Of a stretch of 64,000 nt of DNA, positions 18,082 to 27,576 are shown in pieces. The stretch spans positions 744,001 through 808,000 of the forward strand of contig JADKHO010000004.1 in the NCBI GenBank assembly GCA_016721765.1. Direction: 5' to 3'. The stretch comes from Bacteroidota bacterium. GTDB taxonomy: Bacteria > Bacteroidota > Bacteroidia > UBA4408. The notes below the pieces were generated by a model. That model was not told where the DNA came from. It ran no database searches and saw only the letters and a list, made by a program, of their open reading frames with translations. The stretch's first letter is position 1. Each line of letters starts with the position of its first letter. Made by a program: the position numbers and the translations under genes.

Positions 18082-20562
18082 ATGAACACTTTTAATAATC
18101 AAAAACAGTTGTGTTTTGGTATTTACTTTTTTATGATTTTCTCTTTTGTCAGCCCCACCGCTGCTTTTTCGCTGGTGCGATTAACAGGTGTTATAAAAGA
18201 TAATTCAAGTGGTGAATTCCTGACCGGAGCTTCGGTTCAACTTGCCAACACCTACCTTGTTACCTTAAGTAATGACAAAGGCAAATACGAATTAAAAAAA
18301 TTGAAGGAAGGAAAATATGAAATTCATATTTCTTTTATCGGCTATGAAACACTGCGCCAAACGCTTGTTTTGCAAAATGATACCAATGTAGATTTTATGC
18401 TGGTTCCCAAAAGTATCTTGCAGGAAGAAGTGCTGGTTGAAGCCACTCGAGCGAATTCTAAAACGCCGACTACATTCTCGCAAGTGACAAAAGAAGAAAT
18501 AGCCAAACAAAATCTTGGGCAGGACTTACCTTATTTATTAAACTTGCAACCATCTGTAGTTACTACTTCGGATGCAGGAGCCGGCGTGGGTTATACGGGA
18601 ATTCGGATAAGAGGAACAGATGGAACTCGGATTAATACCACCATTAATGGTATTCCGTTAAATGATGCAGAATCTCAAATAAGCTATTTTGTAGATGTGC
18701 CGGATTTGCTTTCTTCTGTGGATAACATTCAAATTCAAAGAGGCGTGGGTACATCTACCAATGGAGCCGGCGCCTTTGGAGGGAGCATTAACATCGAGAC
18801 AACTAAACTGGCAACTGAAGCCTATGCAGCTGTTGCCTCTTCTGCCGGGTCTTTCAATACTTTTAAAAACACCCTAAACATTGGCTCAGGCTTACTTAAA
18901 GATAAATTCAGTTTTGATGGTAGGCTTTCTAAAGTGAGTAGCGATGGTTTTATAGATAGAGGAAAATCTGAACTGAACTCGTATTACTTATCCGGTGGCT
19001 ATTACGGAAAAAATTCAACCTTAAAATTTATCACCTTCAGCGGAAGCGAAAAAACCTACCAATGCTGGAATGGTGTTCCAGAAGCGAAACTCAATGGAAA
19101 TGCAACTGAACTTTTAGACTATATCGAACGAAATTACCTCTCGCCGGAGCAAGCACAAAATCTTATTCACTCTTCAAATCGAACATACAATTCATTCACC
19201 TATCAAAACCAAACGGATAATTATCTTCAAAATAATTATCAGCTCCATTTTAGTCGACGCATCAAAAATTATTGGAATGTAAATGCGGCGCTGCACTACA
19301 CTAAAGGAAAAGGTTATTACGAAGAATATAAAGAAGGTCAAGCATTTTCGGACTATAATTTAGCCAATGCTGTGATTGGTTCTGATACTATTACTGCCAC
19401 CAACCTGGTGCGACAAAAGTGGCTCGAAAATGATTTTTATGGGATGACTTATTCAGTCAATTACTCTAAAAACAAAAACTTTTCGGCCACCTTGGGCGGC
19501 GCTTATAATATTTATGATGGCGACCATTATGGTAAAGTTATTTGGGCTCAATTTAATAGCAACAATACTTTTAATAAAAGGTATTATAACGACAATGGAT
19601 TGAAAAAAGATTTTAATGTTTTTGTAAAAGCAAATTATCAGTTGGGGAAATACCTATATCTATATGCTGATTTACAAGTGCGAAATGTTGATTATACTTT
19701 TGAAGGGTACAACCAAAATCTGGCGCAGGAAAAGCAACACGCTATAATGAATTTTACCAATCCTAAGTTTGGTGTTACTTACTTTCTTTCGTCCAACAAA
19801 AGCATGTATTTGAGTTATGCCATTGCCCATAAGGAGCCCTCACGCGACGATTTTGTGCAGTCTTCATCCATCAGTCAACCCTCTCCTGAAAAACTTGAAA
19901 ATTTGGAATTTGGTTACGTCCAAAAGAATAAAAGATATACCTATACCTTTAATACATTTTACATGAAGTATACCAATCAACTGGTTTTGAATGGTGAAAT
20001 AAATGATGTGGGTGCATACAACCGAACCAATGTGAACAGCAGTTACCGCTTGGGAATTGAATGGATGAATACCATAAAAATTATCAAGAATTTAGAATGG
20101 GCAGCAAACGCTACCTGGAGTATGAATAAGGTGAAAACCTTTTATGAGTTTGTAGATAATTACGATAGCAGTTTTCAGGTGGTGAATGAATTCAGTAATA
20201 CGGATATTGCCTTTTCACCAACTTGGGTTGCAGGAAGTAATTTGACTTATACAATTATTAAAAACGGAACGATAAGTTTTGTGAGTAAATATGTTGGGAC
20301 ACAATTTTTGGATAATACTTCCAACTCCAGCCGCAGTTTGGATACCTATTTTGTGAATGACCTTCGATTCAATTACGCAGTGCATCCGAAAGCGATGAAA
20401 GAAATACTATTTACGCTGGCGTTAAATAATATTTTTAATGAAGCTTACGAATCCAACGGCTATACTTATAATTATATATCCGGTGGAAAATTGCTTGTTG
20501 AGAATTTCTACTTTCCCCAAGCCGGATTCAATTTTATGGGTGGAGTGAGTTTGAAGTTTTAG
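18082..20562 (+). CDS. TonB-dependent outer-membrane receptor, probably for thiamine or a precursor
   Basis: 826 residues. A signal peptide (about 1-29), a carboxypeptidase-regulatory-like beta domain (about 34-115; LTGVIKDNSSGEFLTGAS and KYEIHISFIGYET), a plug domain (about 125-240; QNLGQDLPYLLNLQPS, GVGYTGIRIRGTDGTR and INGIPLNDAE) and a 22-strand-type beta barrel to the C-terminal aromatic residues (AGFNFMGGVSLKF). Energised uptake across the outer membrane through TonB. A TPP riboswitch in its leader makes thiamine, thiamine phosphates or a pyrimidine precursor the likely cargo; the barrel alone does not show this. No SusD partner gene follows. It ends 12 bases before the convergent S4 gene, with no clear terminator. 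Confidence 0.9.
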   Translation: MNTFNNQKQLCFGIYFFMIFSFVSPTAAFSLVRLTGVIKDNSSGEFLTGASVQLANTYLVTLSNDKGKYELKKLKEGKYEIHISFIGYETLRQTLVLQNDTNVDFMLVPKSILQEEVLVEATRANSKTPTTFSQVTKEEIAKQNLGQDLPYLLNLQPSVVTTSDAGAGVGYTGIRIRGTDGTRINTTINGIPLNDAESQISYFVDVPDLLSSVDNIQIQRGVGTSTNGAGAFGGSINIETTKLATEAYAAVASSAGSFNTFKNTLNIGSGLLKDKFSFDGRLSKVSSDGFIDRGKSELNSYYLSGGYYGKNSTLKFITFSGSEKTYQCWNGVPEAKLNGNATELLDYIERNYLSPEQAQNLIHSSNRTYNSFTYQNQTDNYLQNNYQLHFSRRIKNYWNVNAALHYTKGKGYYEEYKEGQAFSDYNLANAVIGSDTITATNLVRQKWLENDFYGMTYSVNYSKNKNFSATLGGAYNIYDGDHYGKVIWAQFNSNNTFNKRYYNDNGLKKDFNVFVKANYQLGKYLYLYADLQVRNVDYTFEGYNQNLAQEKQHAIMNFTNPKFGVTYFLSSNKSMYLSYAIAHKEPSRDDFVQSSSISQPSPEKLENLEFGYVQKNKRYTYTFNTFYMKYTNQLVLNGEINDVGAYNRTNVNSSYRLGIEWMNTIKIIKNLEWAANATWSMNKVKTFYEFVDNYDSSFQVVNEFSNTDIAFSPTWVAGSNLTYTIIKNGTISFVSKYVGTQFLDNTSNSSRSLDTYFVNDLRFNYAVHPKAMKEILFTLALNNIFNEAYESNGYTYNYISGGKLLVENFYFPQAGFNFMGGVSLKF

Positions 20563-20574
20563 AAATACTTTAAA

Positions 20575-20787
20575 TTATTCCACCTCTACTATTGTATCTT
20601 GAACTTCGATTTTATCGCCGGGTCGCAATTTGGCGCGCAGCCGCAAATCAACTGTACCATTCACTTTCACATTTCCATTGCTCACCAAATATTTGGCATC
20701 ACTTCCCATGGCGCATAAACCAGCAGCTTTTAATAATTTTATTAATTCAATATACTCACCGGTAATTTTAAATTTTTGATTTTTCAT
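20575..20787 (-). CDS. Small S4-domain RNA-binding protein
   Basis: 70 residues, of the YbcJ/YaaA type. The S4 alpha-L motif runs from about 14 to 60: LIKLLKAAGLCAMGSDAKYL, then VSNGNVKVNGTVDLRLRAKL, with the terminal beta hairpin GDKIEVQDTIVEVE. Such small proteins bind structured RNA, sometimes ribosomal. Its ATG overlaps the stop codon of the DUF3108 gene by four bases (ATGA, 20784-20787), so the two genes are likely co-translated. Confidence 0.85.
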   Translation of the reverse strand: MKNQKFKITGEYIELIKLLKAAGLCAMGSDAKYLVSNGNVKVNGTVDLRLRAKLRPGDKIEVQDTIVEVE

Positions 20788-21599
20788 TTTGTAATTTTTG
20801 AGGTCATGGGATTTCGTAATCCCGAATAGGATTTTAATTTTGCTTTTATGGTACCAACAATTATAGGTGTTTCCACATAAACAGGAATTTTATTTTTATC
20901 ATCGGTAACCCACACCGTCATATCATCGCCTGCTTTAAATATTGTTCCCTCCACAAGCATGGGATGAAACTTAATGCAATTGAATTCGCCCAGTTCAGTT
21001 TTTAATTTTTCCTTTCCCAAATATTCGATATACAGCGGATACACCGCATTATCTAAATAAAGTGAAATAGGAATTTTGCTCTTGGGTTTGTAGCTATCAA
21101 AATCAATGTTCCGTGCATAATAAATCATACTGAGCACATCAAAACTACAAGCTGTAATAGCAACCGAATCGGCTTTAGTGGTCTTATTTTTTAAGCGTGT
21201 AAAACTATATGCCTTCCCTCTATTAAAATTAAAAATGTTGTCGCTGTAATTTAGTGTTCCACCTTCTTTCGTATCTCTAATAAAGCGCAAAGGTTTTAAA
21301 TTGCTTGTGTCGGCCATTGTTTCAAAACGATCTCTCACTTTATAAAACCAATCGTATTTTGGATAGGTATATCCTATACCTTCAAATTTATAATATGGTT
21401 TTTTATTTTGATAGATGAGTTGAGTAGTAAAATTTGCCTCCCCTGCTCCTACCCAAATTACTCCCCAGTTATAATAAATTTCGTAGCTGATTTTTTCATC
21501 TGCTTTAAAAACATCGTTCACAAAGGAGCAATCGCTGCGCTGCGAAAAGCCTAACAGAGGCAGCAAACAAACAATTAAGGGGAACAATTTTTTAAGCAC
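20784..21599 (-). CDS. DUF3108 domain-containing exported protein
   Basis: 271 residues, GTG start at 21597-21599 (MLKKLFPLIVCLLPLLGFSQ, a signal peptide, which supports the choice). The mature part matches DUF3108: FKADEKISYEIYYNWGVIWVGAGEANF, the stretch YPKYDWFYKVRDRFETMAD and the later DMTVWVTDDKNKIPVYVETP. Family members are periplasmic or envelope beta-barrel-like lipid-binding-fold proteins of unknown function. Followed four bases in overlap by the S4 gene; a terminator for the next-upstream gene lies before it. Confidence 0.78.
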   Translation of the reverse strand: MLKKLFPLIVCLLPLLGFSQRSDCSFVNDVFKADEKISYEIYYNWGVIWVGAGEANFTTQLIYQNKKPYYKFEGIGYTYPKYDWFYKVRDRFETMADTSNLKPLRFIRDTKEGGTLNYSDNIFNFNRGKAYSFTRLKNKTTKADSVAITACSFDVLSMIYYARNIDFDSYKPKSKIPISLYLDNAVYPLYIEYLGKEKLKTELGEFNCIKFHPMLVEGTIFKAGDDMTVWVTDDKNKIPVYVETPIIVGTIKAKLKSYSGLRNPMTSKITK

Positions 21600-21630
21600 C
21601 GGAATTATTTTATTTCGAAGTTAGTACAAA

Positions 21631-21663
21631 AAAAAATCTCTCTGATGGAGTCAGAGAGATTTT
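21631..21663 (-). terminator. Intrinsic terminator after the histone-like gene
   Basis: Arms ATCTCTCTGA and TCAGAGAGAT (10 perfect pairs, loop TGGAG) lie between A-rich and T-rich flanks, so the signal works on both strands. On the minus strand it follows the Lys/Ala-rich gene by about 20 bases. Confidence 0.85.
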
Positions 21664-21681
21664 CTTTTCAGGAAGTACTAA

Positions 21682-21846
21682 TTACTTCTTTTTAGCTGCT
21701 GCTTTTTTAGCTGGAGCTTTTTTAGCTACTGCTTTTTTAGCTGGAGCTGCTTTCTTAGCTGCTGCTTTTTTAGCTGGAGCTGCTTTTTTAGCTGGAGCTG
21801 CTTTCTTAGCTGCTGCTTTTTTTGCTGGTGCTTTTTTTGTTGCCAT
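21682..21846 (-). CDS. Lys/Ala/Pro-rich histone H1-like protein
   Basis: I choose the ATG at 21844-21846 (MATKKAPAKKAAAKK), giving 54 residues; an in-frame ATG 15 codons upstream adds an unrelated leader. Nearly the whole protein is a repeat of [A]PAKKA and AAKK units ending AKKK, very basic, resembling the C-terminal tail of histone H1 and bacterial Hc1/AlgP-like proteins. It probably binds DNA or RNA non-specifically. Repeats are near-identical at the DNA level (GCAGCTAAAAAAGC-type units), so its length may vary between strains. Function is inferred only from composition. Confidence 0.7.
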   Translation of the reverse strand: MATKKAPAKKAAAKKAAPAKKAAPAKKAAAKKAAPAKKAVAKKAPAKKAAAKKK

Positions 21847-22347
21847 TGTTTTTTGTTTTTTAGTTAATCTATTAATTAATAGTCGATACAAAGGAAATAA
21901 ATGTTTTCTAAATAAAATATTTTTAGAGCACTAATTATCAACATAAAAATGTTAGTTACTGTGAATTAGCATTCTATTAATTATTCCTTTCCTGCATTTA
22001 GAATTTAACCTAAAAAATAAACACCTTCTACATCTATTGATTTTACTAACCTTTCATGAATTTATATTTTTCAAACCATAAAAATAAATTTTATCAAAAT
22101 CACAAATTCCAACTCTAAAAAAAAATGAAACTATTTTTTCACTTCCAACAAAAAATAACCTTACGCTCAATTTTTTTTTGTTCAACTGGATGCAAAGTAA
22201 ATTTAAATGAAGAAGTAAAATGGTTGAAATAGCTATTTTCAGTAGGTTTCAGAAGGAAATTAAATTTTAATACACTTATTTCATTTCGCAACTCAACTTG
22301 CATTTTTAAAAAGCATTGCACCGAAAGTAATTTGGGAGGCAGGTAGT
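21847..22347. other. Intergenic region (501 bp), very AT-rich
   Basis: Between the histone-like gene and the TPR-phosphatase gene, both minus strand. A 60-codon minus-strand ORF at 22139-22321 has no recognisable motif and poor coding character. No tRNA, repeat or strong hairpin seen. It probably carries the promoter of the histone-like gene. Confidence 0.4.
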
Positions 22348-24567
22348 TTAGGAAATTTTTACACCCATCAAAAGCACATCATCCACTTGTTCTAAATCGC
22401 CCTTCCAATTTTCAAATTCGGATTCAGCTTGTTTTAGTTGCTCGCTGCAAGGCAGGTGGTGAAAGGATAATAGCATTTTTTTCAAAGATGCGTATTTGAA
22501 TTTTTTTCCGGAGGCTCCACCAAATTGATCGGCATAACCATCGGTAAAAATATAAATGCAATCGCCTTGCTTTAACTTGAAAGAATGTGTCGTAAAATTA
22601 TTTTTATCCAAAGCCATACCTGCTCCAATTGAAATTTTATTGGCTTTGGTTTCTATTAGTTCTCCTTCACGAATTAAATAGAGTGGATTAAATGCTCCTG
22701 AATAATTTAACTCTAAGCTATTTCGATTTATAACACAAAGTGAAATATCCATGCCATCTTTAATAACTTCCCCGCCGGAGTTTTTTCCGAGCGTGTTGAT
22801 TAACTCTTCTCTTAATAAATTCAATATTTCGGATGGATTTGATAAGCTGTGCTCATTCACCGCCTGATTCAAAATATTAAATCCCAACATCGATAACAAT
22901 GCTCCGGGAACCCCATGGCCGGTACAATCTACTGCTGCGAAAAAAATCAAATCCGGATTTTGTTTCGATTTTTCAACCCAATAAAAATCTCCACTTACAA
23001 TATCCTTGGGTTTAAATAAAACAAAACTCTCCGGCAAAAATTGTCGAATAAAATCATTACCGGGTAGAATACTTGTTTGGATACGCTTCGAATAATTTAT
23101 ACTGTCCACAATTGTTTTCTTCTGCTCCGAAATCTCATCGTTTTTAATTTGAAGCGCTTCGTTTGCTTTTCTGCGGGCTCGACTGTTTCGAAGAACTAAA
23201 AACGAAAGCACAGTCAATAACACCAAAATAATGGCAAGCCCCGAAAACCAAAGTTTATTTCGATTTAATTTTACCTGTTGCAAATCCGATTCCTTTTTTA
23301 AAAGCTTATTCTCCGTTTCCTTTTTTTCGGAGTTGTAACGCGTTTCCATTTCAGCAAACTGTTTGCTTGTTTCCTTGGTATACAAAGTGTCCTTTAATGC
23401 TGCATACTGTTCTTCGTAAGAATAAGCATCCTTATAATTTCCCAATGCTGCATGCGCAACTGCCAAGGTTTGAATTACATCTTGTTGTATATCCTTTGAA
23501 TCAATTTTTTTTCCCAACAACAAAGCTTCATCCAAAAAGGGTAATGCTTCTTTAGCTTTATTTGAGTTGGTATAACAAGCGGCAATATTTAAGGAAGCAA
23601 TGGCAATTCCTCTATCATCCTCCAACTCACGTTTTAATTGAATAGCCTTTTTAAAATAAAAAATAGCTCGCTCGGTTTTCCCTTGGTTATTGTGCATATT
23701 TCCAAGATTGTTGTAGACAATAGAAATACCTTGAATATTATCTAGCTTTTGAAACACAGCAAGTGCTTTAGTGTAGCATACCAATGCACTGTCATACATT
23801 TGCCAATCCGAAAAAATATTTCCTTTCGCCACTAAAGGATCAGCAATCATATCCCAATAATTCAAGTCCTTATATATATGTATAGCCTTATCAATAAATT
23901 CTAATGCTTCTTTTAATTTACCCATATCGGTATAAACTGTTGCAATAGAACGATAAGACAATGCAATGTCAGATTTGTTTGTAAGCTTTTCTCTAATGCC
24001 TAAGGCTTCGAATTGGTATTTTAAGGCAATGTTATATTGTCCCAAATAATAATAATTATCACCTACGCTTTGTAATGCACCCGCTTTGTATTCCTCATTT
24101 TGCAATTCAGCGTATTGAGAAATGGCGAGCAATCCAAATTCATTTGACTTCTTATAATTATCTGAAAATTGATACGCCAGCGAAATATTATTGTTTGCAT
24201 CTGCAATTTTATCTTTCCTGCCTCCTGCTTTGGCAAGCGCTAAACATTCGGAATAAACTTGAATCGCCTTTGCTGTTCTGTTAGACGTAAAGTAATACAC
24301 TCCAAGACCGTTTAAGCCGGAAATGATGCCATTCAAATAATTTATTTTCTTGGATTCACGCAAGGCTTGAGAGGCATATAAAAGCCCTTTAGGTGAATCA
24401 AAAAATCGGTATGCTTTTGAAATTTCGATAAGCGTGTTTATACGAACAGTATCCTTTTGTTTGCTCAGTAGTTTTTGCAAACTATCAATGGAATGTTGAT
24501 TCTGAGCGTTCAGCGTATAACATCCGATCACTAAAAAAAATACCAGATTTAAGAGCGTTCTTTTCAT
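22348..24567 (-). CDS. TPR-repeat membrane protein with SpoIIE-type PP2C phosphatase domain
   Basis: I choose the ATG at 24565-24567 (MKRTLLNLVFFLVIGCYTLNAQ, a signal peptide) over one five codons upstream, giving 739 residues. After the signal peptide come about eight TPR repeats (about 40-390), a coiled-coil (about 395-425), a membrane segment (about 430-455, FSGLAIILVLLTVLSFLVL), a second coiled coil (EALQIKNDEISEQKKTIVDS) and a SpoIIE/PP2C-like serine phosphatase domain (about 490-739) with SILPG, LFKPKDIVSGDFYW, FFAAVDCTGHGVPGALLSML and FTDGYADQFGG. The Asp residues of GDF, AVDCTGHG and FTDGYADQ are metal ligands. This architecture is common in Bacteroidota: a periplasmic TPR sensor with a cytoplasmic phosphatase, likely acting on an anti-sigma-factor antagonist. 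The partner is not in the window. Confidence 0.88.
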   Translation of the reverse strand: MKRTLLNLVFFLVIGCYTLNAQNQHSIDSLQKLLSKQKDTVRINTLIEISKAYRFFDSPKGLLYASQALRESKKINYLNGIISGLNGLGVYYFTSNRTAKAIQVYSECLALAKAGGRKDKIADANNNISLAYQFSDNYKKSNEFGLLAISQYAELQNEEYKAGALQSVGDNYYYLGQYNIALKYQFEALGIREKLTNKSDIALSYRSIATVYTDMGKLKEALEFIDKAIHIYKDLNYWDMIADPLVAKGNIFSDWQMYDSALVCYTKALAVFQKLDNIQGISIVYNNLGNMHNNQGKTERAIFYFKKAIQLKRELEDDRGIAIASLNIAACYTNSNKAKEALPFLDEALLLGKKIDSKDIQQDVIQTLAVAHAALGNYKDAYSYEEQYAALKDTLYTKETSKQFAEMETRYNSEKKETENKLLKKESDLQQVKLNRNKLWFSGLAIILVLLTVLSFLVLRNSRARRKANEALQIKNDEISEQKKTIVDSINYSKRIQTSILPGNDFIRQFLPESFVLFKPKDIVSGDFYWVEKSKQNPDLIFFAAVDCTGHGVPGALLSMLGFNILNQAVNEHSLSNPSEILNLLREELINTLGKNSGGEVIKDGMDISLCVINRNSLELNYSGAFNPLYLIREGELIETKANKISIGAGMALDKNNFTTHSFKLKQGDCIYIFTDGYADQFGGASGKKFKYASLKKMLLSFHHLPCSEQLKQAESEFENWKGDLEQVDDVLLMGVKIS

Positions 24568-24593
24568 TTGAGTGCACCACAAAGTACAAAAAA

Positions 24594-24622
24594 AATAGGC
24601 TACAAAAATAATGTAGCCTATT
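24594..24622 (-). terminator. Intrinsic terminator after cyanophycin synthetase
   Basis: Arms AATAGGCTAC and GTAGCCTATT (10 perfect pairs, nine-base loop) with a run of T on the minus-strand 3' side. Lies about 40 bases after the cphA stop codon and just before the phosphatase start. Confidence 0.82.
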
Positions 24623-24661
24623 AAACTTCCGGATGAGCAGAATCAGTAAATATTATTTACT

Positions 24662-27310
24662 TCAATTCAAATTGGGAATATCGGATTTCGAAATTTCAAA
24701 ATGATCCTCCTCTTCTTTAAATTTCATAATCGCATCTAAGGCATCCGGCACCACATCACTGCAAATGGTTATAAATGCACCTTTTTTGGCATTTTTAATT
24801 GCAAATGCTATAGCCTCCGATTCAGTAGGAATTACTTTCACCTTTTTATCCTTATCCACAGCATGAACTCCTTGCAACATCAGTTCAATAATTTCTTGAT
24901 CGGTGCGGCCACGCAAATTTTTATCCTGACGAATAATTATTTCATCAAACATGGCAGCTGCAAGTTTCCCTAAGCTGATAATGTCGGAATCTCTTCTATC
25001 TCCAACGCCGGCAATAATTCCAACTTTAGGTTTAGCACTTATTTTTTCGAGGAATTTACCAATGGCTGCAAAGCCTGCAGAGTTATGCGCATAATCCACC
25101 ATCACTTGGAAATTTTTAAACTGGAATAAATTCATACGACCTGGTGTTTGTGTTGGCGAAGGAATAAACGTTTCAAGCGCCAATCGCATGTCCTCAATTT
25201 TGAAGTTGCGCACAAATCCGGCAAGCACTGCCGGCAAAATATTTTGAATCATAAATATTGCCTTTCCAGAAAAAGTCAAAGGAATATTCACCACTTTATC
25301 TACTCTAATTTTCCATGTGCCTTTGCAAATGGTTACATAGCCATCTTCCACCACAGCAGCTAAACCACCTTCATCACAATGCTTTAATATTCTGGGGTTT
25401 TGTGCATCCAAACTAAACAAACAAATTTTGCATTCAAGGCCTTTCGACATATTAAAAACCAAATCGTCATCCGCATTTAAAATGGCATAGCCATTGGGCA
25501 ATACGCTTTCGGGCACAACTGCTTTTACACGTGCCATATCTTCAATGCTATTGATGTCTTTTAAACCTAAATGATCTTCAGCCACATTGGTAACAATACC
25601 AATATCGCAATTATGAAAACCTAATCCGGCTCGCAGTATACCGCCTCTCGCACATTCCAAAACTGCAAAATCAACAGTAGGATCTCTTAATACAAACTCA
25701 GCACTTTTTGGTCCGGTACAATCACCGCGTTCCAACATTCGGTTTTGAATATAAATTCCATCGGTTGTGGTGAAACCAACTTTATAACCCATTGTCTTTA
25801 CCATGTGCGCAATTAAACGGGTGGTTGTAGTTTTCCCATTTGTCCCACTTACCGCGATAATTGGAATTCGTGAAGATTTTCCGGGAGGATACAGCATATC
25901 TACAACTGGTTCCGCCACATTTCTTCCCAAACCTTCGGTAGGCGCAATGTGCATTCTAAATCCCGGGCCTGCATTTACTTCCAGCACTGCACCACCATTT
26001 TCATTTAATGGAGTAGTTAAGTCAGGCGCCATTATATCTATACCACAAATATCTAAACCAATAATACGTGCAATGCGCTCGGCCATAAATACATTATATG
26101 GATGTACCAAGTCCGTTACATCGGTAGCAGTTCCTCCGGTACTTAAATTTGCTGTAGTTTTTAAATAAAGCACTTCATCTTTAGGAACAACAGAATCAAG
26201 TGTCAGATTTTTTTCATTTAAAATCTGCATCGTCATATCATCCACTTTTATGGCGGTCAATACTTTTTCATGTCCATATCCTCGGCGTGGATCGCTGTTA
26301 ACAATATTAATTAATTGCTGAATGGTATTTTTTCCATCCCCGGTAACCGAAGCAGGTGTGCGCTTTGCTGCTGCAACTAATTTGTAATTAATAACCAACA
26401 AGCGGTAATCAAAACCGGTTACAAATTTTTCGCAAATAACCGCTCTTGATATTTTTTTTGCTGCCACCATCGCCACCATAGCATCATCCCAACTGCGCAC
26501 ATTGGTTGTGATACCACGCCCATGATTGCCATTTACAGGTTTCAATACAATGGGATAGCCAATACTTTTAACAGCACCCTCTAAATCATCCTCATCGTAA
26601 ATAATTCTTCCACGCGGAATTGGAATGGAAGCAGCATCTAATAAATTTTTTGTTTCTTCTTTATCACACGCAATTTCAACAGCAATATTACTGGTGGTGC
26701 TGCTTACAGTTGCCTGGATGCGGGTTTGATTTACTCCATGTCCCAACATTACAAGCGAATGTTTATTGAGTCGAATGTAAGGAATGCCTCTGCTCACTGC
26801 TTCGTCCACAATTGAACCTGTGCTGGGGCCCAATCGCTCGTCCTCTCGAATTTCACGCATGTTTTGCAAATCTTCTTCCAACTCATACACCTCACCATTT
26901 ACCAATGCTTGAGCAATGCGCACAGCTGCTTTTGCCGCGTATATCCCCACCTTTTCTTCCATGTAAGAAAACACAACATGATATTTTCCTTTTTCACCTG
27001 TTGTGCGCGTGCGGCCAAATCCTGTATCCATCCCGGCAAGGGTTTGAATTTCTAAAGCGATGTGCTCAATTACATGTCCCATCCAGGTTCCTTCTTTTAC
27101 CCGAAAGAAAAAACCACCTTCAAAAGTTTCTGAACAACGATGCGAAAACATAGTGGGAAACATTTTTTCTAAACGCTCACCAAAACCAGGAATAACATTA
27201 GTTGGCTTTTCTTCCAAATCTTCCAAATCCAATTTCATCACAATTAGTTTGTGTCTCCAAATACTCCAGTAGTTTGGACCTCGCATGGCATTGATTTCAA
27301 TAATTCTCAT
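24662..27310 (-). CDS. cphA: Cyanophycin synthetase
   Basis: Polymerises aspartate and arginine into cyanophycin, a nitrogen store, without a ribosome. 882 residues, the normal CphA1 size, with three modules: an N-terminal domain (about 1-160, MRIIEINAMRGPNYWS), an ATP-grasp domain (about 220-475; LKPVNGNHGRG at 256-266, LEVNAGPGFRMH at 443-454) and a Mur-ligase-like domain with the P-loop SGTNGKTTTTR at about 488-498, VTNVAEDHLGLKD and VDYAHNSAGF. Both ATP-binding centres look complete. No cyanophycinase (cphB) gene is in the window. The gene is divergent from an ATP-grasp ligase-like gene 266 bp away. It could also make a related polymer, since CphA-like enzymes vary in substrate. Confidence 0.95.
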   Translation of the reverse strand: MRIIEINAMRGPNYWSIWRHKLIVMKLDLEDLEEKPTNVIPGFGERLEKMFPTMFSHRCSETFEGGFFFRVKEGTWMGHVIEHIALEIQTLAGMDTGFGRTRTTGEKGKYHVVFSYMEEKVGIYAAKAAVRIAQALVNGEVYELEEDLQNMREIREDERLGPSTGSIVDEAVSRGIPYIRLNKHSLVMLGHGVNQTRIQATVSSTTSNIAVEIACDKEETKNLLDAASIPIPRGRIIYDEDDLEGAVKSIGYPIVLKPVNGNHGRGITTNVRSWDDAMVAMVAAKKISRAVICEKFVTGFDYRLLVINYKLVAAAKRTPASVTGDGKNTIQQLINIVNSDPRRGYGHEKVLTAIKVDDMTMQILNEKNLTLDSVVPKDEVLYLKTTANLSTGGTATDVTDLVHPYNVFMAERIARIIGLDICGIDIMAPDLTTPLNENGGAVLEVNAGPGFRMHIAPTEGLGRNVAEPVVDMLYPPGKSSRIPIIAVSGTNGKTTTTRLIAHMVKTMGYKVGFTTTDGIYIQNRMLERGDCTGPKSAEFVLRDPTVDFAVLECARGGILRAGLGFHNCDIGIVTNVAEDHLGLKDINSIEDMARVKAVVPESVLPNGYAILNADDDLVFNMSKGLECKICLFSLDAQNPRILKHCDEGGLAAVVEDGYVTICKGTWKIRVDKVVNIPLTFSGKAIFMIQNILPAVLAGFVRNFKIEDMRLALETFIPSPTQTPGRMNLFQFKNFQVMVDYAHNSAGFAAIGKFLEKISAKPKVGIIAGVGDRRDSDIISLGKLAAAMFDEIIIRQDKNLRGRTDQEIIELMLQGVHAVDKDKKVKVIPTESEAIAFAIKNAKKGAFITICSDVVPDALDAIMKFKEEEDHFEISKSDIPNLN

Positions 27311-27576
27311 ACTTTAATTGATTTAGGTGTGTCGATTAATTTTTAGCAATACACATCGCTGCAAAGCAATAACCGGGTTATGAAATAACTTTGCACTTTG
27401 CTACACTACAAACTTATAAAAAAGATTGAAAGATAAAAGTATATTACACATTATTGAATGCGCCGCATACCCATCCTTTTAAAAGTAAATCAATATCCAT
27501 TTAATTAGCACTGAATTTACAAATGATTTACTATTTTTATCCTTCACGGATACTTTTAACTCATAAAATAAGTATT

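Noticed and set aside
17801..18082. 93-codon minus-strand ORF overlapping the TonB leader
   Set aside because: It runs through the TPP riboswitch on the other strand, and its sequence has no protein-like features.
22139..22321. 60-codon ORF in the AT-rich gap before the TPR-phosphatase gene
   Set aside because: No similarity, no promoter or ribosome site, and sequence composition typical of non-coding AT-rich DNA.
27523..27576. Upstream start for the ATP-grasp gene (18 more codons)
   Set aside because: The extra residues are hydrophobic and unlike the family start; the ATG at 27577 fits better.
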